A stretch of 64,000 nucleotides of DNA from Hymenobacter mellowenesis. GTDB taxonomy: Bacteria; Bacteroidota; Bacteroidia; Cytophagales; Hymenobacteraceae. Shown here piece by piece: positions 39,936-48,217 of the stretch. Under the pieces are notes generated by a model. That model had not been told where the DNA came from. It saw nothing but the letters and a program-made list of their open reading frames with translations, and ran no database searches. Position numbers and translations under genes: made by a program. Every line of letters starts with the position of its first letter. Position 1 is the first letter of the stretch. The stretch spans positions 310,001 through 374,000 of the forward strand of contig NZ_JAUQSX010000004.1 in assembly GCF_030581005.1 (NCBI RefSeq). Direction: 5' to 3'.

Positions 39936-40682
39936 ATGGAAATGTCCGCCCTGACGCGCTCCGTTGTGAAGCGCAATCACGCCATCATTGCCCCCGACGG
40001 CTACATCAACAGCAACGTGCCCGGCTGGACCGGCTGCACCACTAACGTCATCATCAACGAGCAGATGGGCGCCCGCCTCTGCCAGACGCTCATCACCCTC
40101 ACCGAAGCCGGCCATGTCAAGGGTGAAACCGAGGCTTCGCAGATTTTCTTCTACGTGGTGCAGGGCGGCTGCACGGCCAACGTGGGCAGCGAAACCCGCG
40201 CGCTGAAAGTGGGCGAGTACGTGTATGTGCCCGTCGGCCAGTCTTATGAATTCAGCCAGCCCGAGGCCGGGACGCAGCTTCTAACCTTCCATAAAGTATA
40301 CGAGCCGCTGGCGGGCCACGCCACGCCGGGCGTGTTCTGGGGCGAGCGGGACTATAGCAAAGCGCCCGTGTATATGAACGACGAGGCCCTGCGCATCCAG
40401 GAGCTGCTGCCGAACGAGCCGGGCTTCGACATGGCCGTGAACATCTTCACCTACGGCCTCGGCGGCAACCTGCCGATGGTGGAAACCCACATCATGGAAC
40501 ACGGCCTGATGTACCTCGAAGGCCAGGCCATTTACATGCTCGACCAGTGCTGGTACCCGGTGAAAAAAGGCGATTCCATCTGGATGGCACCCTATTGCCA
40601 GCAGTGGGCCACGGCCATGGGCCAGGAGCCGTCAGTGTACATCTACTACAAGAACGTGAACCGGTTTCCGACGGTGCGGTAG
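39936..40682 (+). CDS. allE: (S)-ureidoglycine aminohydrolase
   Basis: 248 residues, a bicupin. Converts (S)-ureidoglycine to (S)-ureidoglycolate and ammonia. N-terminal SVVKRNHAIIAPDGYINS; first cupin SQIFFYVVQGGCTANVG; second cupin carries the metal ligands ExHxxxH (MVETHIMEHGLMYLEG) and the Gln-containing APYCQQWATAMG. The ATG at 39936 follows allC by 5 bases; ATG 39942 is an alternative. Confidence 0.95.
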   Translation: MEMSALTRSVVKRNHAIIAPDGYINSNVPGWTGCTTNVIINEQMGARLCQTLITLTEAGHVKGETEASQIFFYVVQGGCTANVGSETRALKVGEYVYVPVGQSYEFSQPEAGTQLLTFHKVYEPLAGHATPGVFWGERDYSKAPVYMNDEALRIQELLPNEPGFDMAVNIFTYGLGGNLPMVETHIMEHGLMYLEGQAIYMLDQCWYPVKKGDSIWMAPYCQQWATAMGQEPSVYIYYKNVNRFPTVR

Positions 40683-40710
40683 CGTGGACTCTGCGAGTCC
40701 GCGCATGAAC

Positions 40711-40808
40711 GAACGTCATGCAGAGTGCAGCGAAGCATCTCGCGTGCTCAAGCAATACAGTGGTTTAGTTGAAGCACGCGAGATGCTTCGCTGCGCTCTG
40801 CATGACGT
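40711..40808. repeat. Palindromic intergenic repeat, main family copy 7
   Basis: ACGTCATGCAGAGTGCAGCG... pairs with ...CGCTGCGCTCTGCATGACGT, one G-T type mismatch (GTG against GCG), stem 32 bases, loop about 30. It lies between allE and uraD, inside the same-direction gene set. Confidence 0.92.
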
Positions 40809-40824
40809 CCTTTAGAAATCAAAG

Positions 40825-41334
40825 ATGACCCTAGAAGAACTCAACCGCCTGCCCAAACCCGCCCTCGCCGAAGCCCTGCAAAAATGCTGCGGCTCGACCG
40901 CGTGGGTGGAAGATATGCTTGCTGCCTTCCCCGTGTCCGATGCCGAAACGCTGATGGACGAGGCCAATACCGCGTGGAATAAATTGAGCGAAGCCGACTG
41001 GCGCGAAGCCTTCACCCACCACCCCAAAATCGGCGGCGATGTGGAAGCATTGCGCGCCAAATTCGCCAGCACCAGCACCTGGGCCGAGGGTGAACAGGCC
41101 TCGGTAAAACAGGCATCGCAGGAAACCTTAGAGGCTTTAGCTACGGGCAATGAAAACTACGAGCGCAAGTTTGGCTACATCTTCATCGTGTGCGCCACCG
41201 GTAAAACGGCCGACGAAATGCTGGCCCTGCTGCAAGCCCGCCTCACCAACGACCCCGCCGACGAAATCCTCATCGCCGCCGGCGAGCAGAACAAAATCAC
41301 CCGCCTTCGCCTCGAAAAACTGCTTGCCGCATGA
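40825..41334 (+). CDS. uraD: OHCU decarboxylase
   Basis: 169 residues. Decarboxylates 2-oxo-4-hydroxy-4-carboxy-5-ureidoimidazoline to (S)-allantoin. Catalytic His in the HHPKIGG motif (FTHHPKIGGDVEAL), EGEQASVKQAS (the SxxEQ-like turn), NENYERKFGYIFIVCATGKT and RLTNDPADEILIAAGEQNKI are diagnostic. Overlaps uraH by 4 bases, indicating translational coupling. Confidence 0.96.
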   Translation: MTLEELNRLPKPALAEALQKCCGSTAWVEDMLAAFPVSDAETLMDEANTAWNKLSEADWREAFTHHPKIGGDVEALRAKFASTSTWAEGEQASVKQASQETLEALATGNENYERKFGYIFIVCATGKTADEMLALLQARLTNDPADEILIAAGEQNKITRLRLEKLLAA

Positions 41335-41669
41335 GTCAGATTACCACACACATTCTCGACACCACTAAGGGTAAGCCGGCCGCGAATGTTAGCATCGCGC
41401 TACTGCAGCAAGTAGGGGATGACTGGCAGGAAATTGCGCGCGGCAAAACCAACGCCGACGGCCGGATTCCCGATTTATTGCCGAAAGAAAAGCAGGTGGA
41501 ATTAGGCGTATATAAAATGAAATTCTACACCCAGGAATATTTCGCGCAGGACGGCACAGCGAATTTCTACCCCTTCGTGGAAATCGTGTTCAACGTGGCC
41601 GAAAACGCGCATTACCACGTGCCGCTGCTGCTGAATCCGTTCGGATATTCGACCTACCGCGGGTCGTGA
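41331..41669 (+). CDS. uraH: 5-hydroxyisourate hydrolase (transthyretin-like)
   Basis: 112 residues. Opens the ring of 5-hydroxyisourate (made by PuuD) to give OHCU for UraD. Key features: THILDTTKGKPA at the N-terminus (active-site His), KTNADGRIPDLL, the beta-sandwich core, HYHVPLLLNPFGYS and the terminal YRGS that distinguishes HIU hydrolase from animal transthyretin. ATGA overlap with uraD. Confidence 0.97.
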   Translation: MSQITTHILDTTKGKPAANVSIALLQQVGDDWQEIARGKTNADGRIPDLLPKEKQVELGVYKMKFYTQEYFAQDGTANFYPFVEIVFNVAENAHYHVPLLLNPFGYSTYRGS

Positions 41670-41673
41670 GAAC

Positions 41674-41766
41674 GATGTAGCGCGAAGCTCCAGCTTCGCG
41701 TTTCGGCCGCGCCATTACAACGATTACCGTTCAACGATACGCGAAGCTGGAGCTTCGCGCTACATC
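41674..41766. repeat. Palindromic repeat of a third stem type (GATGTAGCGCGAAGC...)
   Basis: GATGTAGCGCGAAGCTCCAG pairs with CTGGAGCTTCGCGCTACATC; the stem continues through CTTCGCG/CGCGAAG to 27 bases in total, loop of about 39 bases. Sequence unrelated to the main family. Between uraH and the DUF6986 gene. Confidence 0.92.
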
Positions 41767-41779
41767 TCTAATTCCCACC

Positions 41780-43222
41780 ATGAAACTCAGCTTACCAGAA
41801 TCCGACAAAGCCGCCCTGCTCGACCAGCTCGGCGTGGCCAATATCAAGTTCCAGCATACCTACCCCGGCGACCGGCCCGACCGCCAGCCCGTGCACACGG
41901 TGTACGGCGGCGCTAACCTCTTTAAGGCCGATACCTGCGTGAAGATGGGCGAAATCGCCCTCAACAACCTGCTCACCTACGCCCCCAACTTCGTGGAGCT
42001 GGCCCGCGCGTTGCAGTTCAAAAACCACGAGCACCTGCCGCATCTCGAAGCCGACGTGGCGGCCCTGACGGCCAAACTTGACGCCATGAGCCCCGAGGAC
42101 CGCAAGCAGGAGCCCGCCTGGCTGGCCTACTCGGTCTATAATAAGATTGTGGCGAAGCTGAAGCGCGAGGCCGTGGAAGACTTCCGCGTTGATTTTGAAG
42201 ACGGCTTCGGCAACCGGCCCGATGCGGAGGAAGACGAAACCGCCGTGCGCGCCGCCAGGGAAGTGGCTAAAGGCATGCAGCAGGGCACGCTCTCGCCCTT
42301 TATCGGCATTCGCATCAAGCCCTTCACCGAGGATTTGAAGCAGCGCGGCGTGCGCACGCTCGACATCTTCCTGACCACGCTGCTGGCCGAAACCGGCGGC
42401 AAGCTGCCCGATAATTTCGTGGTAATGCTGCCCAAAGTGACTATCCCGGAGCAGATGACCACCATGGTGCGCCTGTTTGAACTGCTGGAGCAGGCCAACA
42501 GCCTGGCTCCCGGCACCCTCAAAATGGAGACGATGGTGGAGGCCACCCAGATTATCATGGACGAGGAGGGGCGCAACCCGCTCATGCGCATCATCCGGGC
42601 CAGCGAGGGGCGCTGCGTGGCGGCCCACTTCGGCACCTACGACTACACCGCGAGCTGCGGCATCACGGCCAAGTATCAGACCATGGGCCATCCGGTGAAC
42701 GACTTCGCCCACCACATGACCAAAGTGGCGCTAGGTGGCACCGGTATTTTCCTCTCCGATGGGGCCACCAACGTGATGCCCATCGGCCCGCACCGCGGCG
42801 ACAACCTGACCTTCGCCCAGCTGCGCGAAAACCGCGAGAGCGTGCACAATGCCTGGCGCCAGGCCTACCACCACAGCACGCACTCGCTCATCAACGGCTT
42901 CTACCAGGGCTGGGATTTGAACCCCGCGCAGCTGCCGATGCGCTACGCCGCCACCTACAATTTCTTCCTCAGCAGCTACGACGACGCGGTGTTTCGCCTG
43001 AAAACCTTCGTGGAGCGCGCCGCCATCTCCACCCTCACCGGCGACATTTTCGACGACGCCGCCACCGGCCAGGGCCTGCTCAACTTCTTCCTCAAAGCCC
43101 TGAACTGCGGCGCCATTTCGGAAGAGGAAATCCTCGCCACCGGCCTCACCCTGGAAGAGGTGCAAACCCGCTCGTTCTTCCGCATTTTACAGGGCCGCCG
43201 CGCCAAAGCGGGAGTGGCTTAG
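41780..43222 (+). CDS. DUF6986-type CitE/malate-synthase-like aldolase, role in ureide catabolism unknown
   Basis: 480 residues. The core is a CitE/HpcH-like TIM barrel: acidic metal-binding-type residues in DFRVDFEDGFGNRPDAEEDE and KMETMVEATQIIMDEEG, plus GIRIKPF and HFGTYDYTASCGI. I recall proteins of this form being annotated as DUF6986 (earlier 'phosphoenolpyruvate kinase') and found near allantoin genes. It lacks the extra domains of malate synthase A/G. As the last gene of the all/ura set, it may use glyoxylate or ureidoglycolate, for which no other enzyme is visible here; this is inference. Confidence 0.85.
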   Translation: MKLSLPESDKAALLDQLGVANIKFQHTYPGDRPDRQPVHTVYGGANLFKADTCVKMGEIALNNLLTYAPNFVELARALQFKNHEHLPHLEADVAALTAKLDAMSPEDRKQEPAWLAYSVYNKIVAKLKREAVEDFRVDFEDGFGNRPDAEEDETAVRAAREVAKGMQQGTLSPFIGIRIKPFTEDLKQRGVRTLDIFLTTLLAETGGKLPDNFVVMLPKVTIPEQMTTMVRLFELLEQANSLAPGTLKMETMVEATQIIMDEEGRNPLMRIIRASEGRCVAAHFGTYDYTASCGITAKYQTMGHPVNDFAHHMTKVALGGTGIFLSDGATNVMPIGPHRGDNLTFAQLRENRESVHNAWRQAYHHSTHSLINGFYQGWDLNPAQLPMRYAATYNFFLSSYDDAVFRLKTFVERAAISTLTGDIFDDAATGQGLLNFFLKALNCGAISEEEILATGLTLEEVQTRSFFRILQGRRAKAGVA

Positions 43223-43241
43223 AAGTTCGAAAATTACCCTG

Positions 43242-43338
43242 GAACGTCATGCTGAGCTTGCCGAAGCATCTCTACCGCTTTGTTTAAACCTTTGCAACAA
43301 AGCAGTAGAGATGCTTCGACAAGCTCAGCATGACGTTC
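43242..43338. repeat. Palindromic intergenic repeat, main family copy 8
   Basis: GAACGTCATGCTGAGCTTGC... pairs with ...CAAGCTCAGCATGACGTTC; about 45 bases including GAAGCATCTCTAC / GTAGAGATGCTTC, with two mismatches and a loop of under 10 bases. Between convergent genes. Confidence 0.92.
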
Positions 43339-43374
43339 TTTTAATAGGATTACTACTCCTTGAGTGTTTGCATG

Positions 43375-43416
43375 AAGCCGGGGCTGCCGAAACTTAGGTT
43401 TCAGCAGCCCCGGCTT
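43375..43416. terminator. Bidirectional terminator
   Basis: AAGCCGGGGCTGC pairs with GCAGCCCCGGCTT, with inner GAAAC/GTTTC. T-run follows on the plus strand. It separates the convergent genes ending at 43222 (+) and 43448 (-). Confidence 0.85.
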
Positions 43417-43447
43417 TTACTATGTGCAGCAGTTCGCCGCCAATGCA

Positions 43448-44017
43448 TCAGTGCAGCACAATCTGAGAGTAACAGTTCAGCTCGGCCCACCGGAGGAGCG
43501 GGTTCTTGGCCAGTTCCGTCACCCAGTGCTGCTCCGAGCCGGTGGGTACTTTGAGCATGACGCTCTTGCAGCTTTGGCAGCGGGCGCCGGCTTCGTCGGT
43601 TAGCTGAAGGGTTTGCAGCGTCTGGAGCCAGTCGGCCTGATTGGCCGGGGTCATGTCAAATTGGGAATCGACGACGTGGATTTTACGGTCGCCGGCGTAT
43701 ACAGAGGCATTGCCGCCGGTAAAGCCCTGCGCATTCAGGTAGGGCTTGTTCAAGAGCACGCGTTTCACGTAAGCTAAGCTGTCGGCCGGTAAGCCCGACA
43801 CGTAGGTGAAACCGTGCATTTTGCTGATGCTGAACCCCTGTGAATTGGCTAGCTGAAACACCTGCGCAGCTTCTGTGGCAGCCTGGGGACCAATGGCTAC
43901 ATCGCCGGCCACGTACCTGCTGCAGCGCGGCGTACCATCGGGCGAAGCATTGTCTTTGCTGCATGCGGCGAGTGCAAGCCCGCCCAGCAGGGCAGCGAAA
44001 AAGCGGAATCGGAACAT
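43448..44017 (-). CDS. Lipoprotein of unknown function
   Basis: 189 residues from ATG 44017 with a lipoprotein signal peptide (FAALLGGLALAAC). Mature part: ATEAAQVFQLANSQGFSISK, AYVKRVLLNKPYLNAQGF, then a C-x-x-C pair (RCQSCKSVMLKVP). The single CxxC has no following His, so it is not a c-heme; perhaps a disulfide. It lies between the DUF6986 gene and a divergent amidohydrolase. No family recognised. Confidence 0.7.
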   Translation of the reverse strand: MFRFRFFAALLGGLALAACSKDNASPDGTPRCSRYVAGDVAIGPQAATEAAQVFQLANSQGFSISKMHGFTYVSGLPADSLAYVKRVLLNKPYLNAQGFTGGNASVYAGDRKIHVVDSQFDMTPANQADWLQTLQTLQLTDEAGARCQSCKSVMLKVPTGSEQHWVTELAKNPLLRWAELNCYSQIVLH

Positions 44018-44240
44018 ATACAAGCAGATGAAATGCAGGTGTGCGGGCTTGACCGGCGGCCCAGACCAATGGTTGCGCCGCCGCAGCCGGAAATACTGCT
44101 GAATCTCTCGTGCGTCTGAGTCTGCTGTAAAATTGATATAAAATATAATTTATGGTATATTCAGCGGATTTGCCTTACTTTTCGGGGCCGAAGTTGAATA
44201 ACGACGGCTCTGGAAAGAAAATGTTCATTTCTGCTCGCTG

Positions 44241-45869
44241 ATGCGAACCCTGCTTACCGCTGCGCTATTGCTGCTGCTGCGCCCCGCCACCGCCCAAACG
44301 TTGGCCCCCGACCTCGTCCTCACCGGCGGCAAAATCTTCACCGCCGACCTCGCCCGGCCCTATGTGCAGGCTCTGGCCGTGCGTGGCGAGCGAATTGTGG
44401 CCGTGGGCACCACCGCCGAAATAGCCCGGCTGGCCGGCCCCCACACGCGCCGCATTGCCCTGAATGGCCGCACCGTGGTGCCGGGCTTCAACGATGCCCA
44501 CACGCACCTGCCGCCCGGCCATCCGCTGGGCCATTTCTTCGATTTTCCCAAGGCCGCAATGATTGCGGGCCCCAGCCCGGCGCAGGTGCTCGACACGCTC
44601 GCGGCGCTGGCCGACCGGCTGCCCGCCGGCACGTGGCTGGAAGGCGAAGTGGGCCTGCAGGCGCTGCAGGACCCGCAGCTGCGGCGGGCCGATTTGGACC
44701 GCGTCGCGCCTAGGCACCCGGTGCTGCTGCGCACACCCTGGGGCCACGGCAGCCTGGTGAACTCCGCCGCGCTGCGGCGCCTGCAACTGGAAGACGCCGA
44801 CGTGGCCCCGCTGGGCGGCACATTAGGCCGGCTGCCCGATGTGCACCAACTCAACGGCCTGCTCACGGAGTACGCCGATTGGGCCCCGCGCCGCGCCCTG
44901 CACGGCCAGCAGCCCGATTCCGTCTGGACGCGCCTGTTGCGGGGCTATGGCGCGGCGGCTGTGCGCCTGGGCATCACCAGCGTGCAAAGCATGGCCGATG
45001 CGCTGCCGCCCGCCCAAACCCTGCGCGTGGTGCAGGCCGCCGCGCTGCCCATCCGCCAGCGCATCATCCCGTTTCCGATGACGAGCCCTTACGGCATCAA
45101 CCGCCGCGAATGGGCGAATGTCAACAAAGCGCCCGCCCCGCTGGCCCGGGTCGAGGGCGTGAAATACATCCTCGATGCCACACCGCTCGAAGGTGGCGCG
45201 CTGATGCGTCACGCTTACGCGGGCCGCCCGGGCTGGTACGGCCGCCTCAACTTCCCGGTCGATACCGTGCGCCAGCTGCTGCGCACGGCCCTTAGCAGCC
45301 CGCAGCCGCTGATGCTGCACATTTCCGGCGACAGCGCCGCCAGCCTGGTACTGCGCCTCATGAGCCAGTTGGCCGCCGATACCACCTGGCGCGTCAAGCG
45401 CGTGCGCTTCGAGCACGGCGACGGTGTGGCCGCCGACCTGCAGCCCCGCGCTAAAGCCCTGGGCGTGGTCGTCGTGCAAAATCCTTCACACTTCATCAAC
45501 GCCGCCCTCGACCCGCAACACGGTGCGCCGGCTGGCCTGCACGCTTCCTTCCGCTCGCTGCTGGAAAGCGGGGTGCCCTTCGCGCTAGGCTCCGATGGGC
45601 CGATGAATCCCTTCCTCAACATCTTGTTCGCCACCACCCTGGCCGACCCCAAAGAGGCCCTGACCCGCGAGCAAGCCGTGCGCGCCTACACCGTCGGCGC
45701 CGCCTACGCCGAGTTTCAGGAGCAGCAAAAAGGCACCTTGGCGCCCGGCAAGCTGGCCGATTTAGCGGTACTGTCGCAGGATATTTTCACGGTGCCACCG
45801 CCCGCCCTGCCCGGCACGGTGAGCGAGCTGACGATGGTGGGCGGGAAGGTGGTATATGAAAAAAAGTAG
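44241..45869 (+). CDS. Secreted amidohydrolase, YtcJ-like
   Basis: 542 residues with a signal peptide (MRTLLTAALLLLLRPATAQ). Amidohydrolase of the YtcJ/NfdA branch: LTGGKIFTADLARPYVQALA, VPGFNDAHTHLPPGHPL (HxH), LMLHISGDSAASLVLRL and FEHGDGVAADL, FALGSDGPMNPFLNILFA (Asp), and the C-terminal TLAPGKLADLAVLSQDIF. Substrate unknown; YtcJ relatives hydrolyse exo-amides. It is exported, unlike allB, so it probably does not belong to the cytosolic purine pathway even though it is adjacent. The A+T-rich 44120-44170 region upstream may carry its promoter. Confidence 0.9.
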   Translation: MRTLLTAALLLLLRPATAQTLAPDLVLTGGKIFTADLARPYVQALAVRGERIVAVGTTAEIARLAGPHTRRIALNGRTVVPGFNDAHTHLPPGHPLGHFFDFPKAAMIAGPSPAQVLDTLAALADRLPAGTWLEGEVGLQALQDPQLRRADLDRVAPRHPVLLRTPWGHGSLVNSAALRRLQLEDADVAPLGGTLGRLPDVHQLNGLLTEYADWAPRRALHGQQPDSVWTRLLRGYGAAAVRLGITSVQSMADALPPAQTLRVVQAAALPIRQRIIPFPMTSPYGINRREWANVNKAPAPLARVEGVKYILDATPLEGGALMRHAYAGRPGWYGRLNFPVDTVRQLLRTALSSPQPLMLHISGDSAASLVLRLMSQLAADTTWRVKRVRFEHGDGVAADLQPRAKALGVVVVQNPSHFINAALDPQHGAPAGLHASFRSLLESGVPFALGSDGPMNPFLNILFATTLADPKEALTREQAVRAYTVGAAYAEFQEQQKGTLAPGKLADLAVLSQDIFTVPPPALPGTVSELTMVGGKVVYEKK

Positions 45870-45914
45870 CCGTGATGGACGCTGCAGAGTTCAGTTTAGA
45901 ATCTTATCCAGCCA

Positions 45915-45965
45915 GCACAAAAGGCCGTCATACAGCGCGCAGCGCAGCATGACGGCCTTTTGTGC
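45915..45965. terminator. Hairpin, mini-repeat form, likely bidirectional terminator
   Basis: GCACAAAAGGCCGTCAT pairs with ATGACGGCCTTTTGTGC, loop of 17 bases ACAGCGCGCAGCGCAGC. A/T-runs on both sides. Same organisation as the hairpin at 30589-30632. Between convergent genes. Confidence 0.85.
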
Positions 45966-45995
45966 TTTGTATGACGTTTAATCGAACAGGCTACG

Positions 45996-47891
45996 CTATA
46001 AATCAAACCGGGCCACGGCCGCCCGCAGTTCCTCTACGGTAACGGGCCGGAACTCCAGCGGCGGCTCCACGCGCTGGCTCACCACCACGTCGCGCAGGCC
46101 CAGGTACAGCTGGCCTTGCTCGCGGCGAATGGCAATCAGGGTGCCAGCCGAGTTGCTCACCAACTGCTCAAACATCACCCGCTCGCCGCTGGCATTGCCA
46201 CGTAGCACGGAACGTCTGTCCCGGAGCACCAGGCTCACGTCGGCCGGGTAAATGGAGGGCTGTTCCAAGCCCAGGCGTACCAATGCAAGCTTGGTAATAT
46301 CGCCGGGTGGGGGCACGGGACGGTCGCAGTTGTACCATCCCAATCCGTTGGAGCCTACCGCGGCTTTCACAGGAAACACGGCCAGTTCTTTGGTGTAATT
46401 CAGCTGGTCGCGCAAGTAAGTGCCGAGCGAGTAGCGTTTGTTGCTGGTGCGCCTCTTGAACAGCTCGCCCGTCACGGCTTCCAATGGGGCGGCCTGTAGC
46501 TGGGTGTTCGTGAGGCGGCCTCTGCCGGTGGCCTTGCGCTCCTCGTCGGCCCGGAAGAGGGCGATGGTGGTGGCCTGGTCCCAGCGCAGGTGGTCGACCA
46601 GCACGCGGCGGTCGGCGGTGAAGCGCACGTCCACCTTCATCAGGCTGCGGGTGGCCCGGCGGTTGTTGCGCACGCCGTGGGAGGCGGGGCTGACTTTCAG
46701 GCGGCGCAAGGCCTGCACCACGGCTGCTTGCAGCGCCGAATCGGCCGGGAGGCCGGACTTGCGGAAATACACGTCATTCAACTGGCCGGTTTCCGATAGT
46801 TCGAAACTGGCGTTCACCCGGCCCACCACCGGCACGCGTTTGTGGTCGCGGCGCAGCTCCCGGCGTAGCTGCCCGGGCGCCTGGTAGCCGTTGAGGCGCA
46901 TGGCCGTAGTCGCGTCGTAGTCAATGGATTTGCTCAGGCGATGGCGGGCCACCGCGTAGCCACCCTTGATGCGGGGCTTTTTCCAGTATTGCCAGCTAAT
47001 AAAGCGTTTGGGCGACTTCGTGGCTTCACTCCGGGGCGCCAGCTTCCAGTTGAGGCCGTGCGTGGCAGTGTTCCGGCCGTTGTAGAGCTGCATGCCGTCG
47101 ATGGGCCGGATGGCCGGGAAGCCCAGTTCGAACTCGCTGCCGGGCTTGAGCTTGCACTCCCGGCCGTCGGCGGTGGCCGCGCTCAGCTGCACCATGCCGC
47201 CGGTTTCGAGCAGCCTGGGGCCGGCCATGGTGCTCAGGCGCTCCAGCAGAATGTCGGCCATCGAATAAAACTCGCGCAGCCGGATTTCCACCAAGCCGTC
47301 GGACGCACCGCCCTGGCGAACATTGTCCTGCACGAAGGTGCCCGCCGGCACCCGCATCACGGTACCTTCGGCGCCGTAGAGCACGGTGTCGCGGTCGGGC
47401 CGAATCCGGAAAACCTGGGCCGCTTTGGGGCCATCGGCGGGGGCGGCAGGTGTGGCCCCAAGGTTACCGGCGGGTAGCGCGCCGGTGGTGGTGGCCGGCG
47501 CTGCCGTGGCCGGTGCCGTTTCAGCCGGTGTGGCGGCGGCCGATGTGGCCAAAGCAGCCTTGGCAGCGGCGCGCTCCTGCCGGCGCATCAGGTGGGCCAG
47601 CTTCCGGCGGGCCCGCGCCGAAACCACCAGCGCCGGGTCGGCCGCCGGCTCCGGCGCTGGCGCCAATACCGTATTGCGCAAGCGGCCGGTTTCGGTGTCC
47701 GGCGCATCACCAGCGTTGGCACTCTGCTGGTGTTTGGGGTCGGTATTAGAATCAATTATTGCCGTATCAGCCGCAGAAGCCGGCTGTTGCTGGCGGCTGG
47801 CGCGGGTTTCCGATTTGGTGTCTGTGGAGCAAGCCGAGAGGTTCAGGAGTAGACCCAGCCCAACCGTAAAAAGCGTGTAGCAATGCCGCAT
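45996..47891 (-). CDS. Lipoprotein with TonB C-terminal-like domain
   Basis: 631 residues from ATG 47891 (MRHCYTLFTVGLGLLLNLSAC; lipobox). A long Pro/Ala/Thr-rich disordered stretch (about 20-150) leads into an unclassified region (TVMRVPAGTFVQDNVRQ, ADILLERLSTMAGPRLLETGG) and a TonB_C-like segment at about 350-430 (RVNASFELSETGQLNDVYFR, ALQAAVVQALRRLKVSPA). It is unusual that the TonB-like part belongs to a lipoprotein rather than a single-pass inner-membrane protein. Starts further upstream (to 48146) have no support. Confidence 0.75.
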   Translation of the reverse strand: MRHCYTLFTVGLGLLLNLSACSTDTKSETRASRQQQPASAADTAIIDSNTDPKHQQSANAGDAPDTETGRLRNTVLAPAPEPAADPALVVSARARRKLAHLMRRQERAAAKAALATSAAATPAETAPATAAPATTTGALPAGNLGATPAAPADGPKAAQVFRIRPDRDTVLYGAEGTVMRVPAGTFVQDNVRQGGASDGLVEIRLREFYSMADILLERLSTMAGPRLLETGGMVQLSAATADGRECKLKPGSEFELGFPAIRPIDGMQLYNGRNTATHGLNWKLAPRSEATKSPKRFISWQYWKKPRIKGGYAVARHRLSKSIDYDATTAMRLNGYQAPGQLRRELRRDHKRVPVVGRVNASFELSETGQLNDVYFRKSGLPADSALQAAVVQALRRLKVSPASHGVRNNRRATRSLMKVDVRFTADRRVLVDHLRWDQATTIALFRADEERKATGRGRLTNTQLQAAPLEAVTGELFKRRTSNKRYSLGTYLRDQLNYTKELAVFPVKAAVGSNGLGWYNCDRPVPPPGDITKLALVRLGLEQPSIYPADVSLVLRDRRSVLRGNASGERVMFEQLVSNSAGTLIAIRREQGQLYLGLRDVVVSQRVEPPLEFRPVTVEELRAAVARFDL

Positions 47892-48217
47892 ATTATGAAG
47901 CTGTAACATCCTCGCACCAAGAAAATTGGCGCGATTGGAAAAGCTCCAGCAATTTAGCACAGCCACCCGGCTAAATTTCAAACGGCCATCTCCAAGCCGT
48001 CTGCAACAGAAACCGTTAAGCCTGGTTTCTTGCTTGCCGCGCTTTTCGGGCACAAACTCACCGCTACTTTTCCCAGCGTCATAGGCGTAGCGAAGGAAAC
48101 TGGCGGCCGGCGCCGGGAAGTCCGCGCTGCCCAACTCCTTCCCCAAAGCCTGAACTGCGGTAGAAACAGAAAGAGGCTGAAGCTACGGAAGCTTCAGCCT
48201 CTTTCTGTTATTCATGT
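47892..48217. other. Intergenic stretch with terminator
   Basis: No gene seen. Probably the promoter region of the leftward lipoprotein gene (start 47891) plus the terminator of the next leftward gene at 48165-48209, listed separately. Confidence 0.5.
48165..48209 (-). terminator. Strong terminator of the 48218-48700 gene
   Basis: AACAGAAAGAGGCTGAAGCT pairs exactly with AGCTTCAGCCTCTTTCTGTT, 20-base stem with a 5-base loop, 9 bases past the stop of the minus-strand gene. Confidence 0.85.

Noticed and set aside
44241..45869. Assigning the exported amidohydrolase to the purine pathway
   Set aside because: It carries a signal peptide and belongs to the YtcJ-like branch; position alone is not enough.
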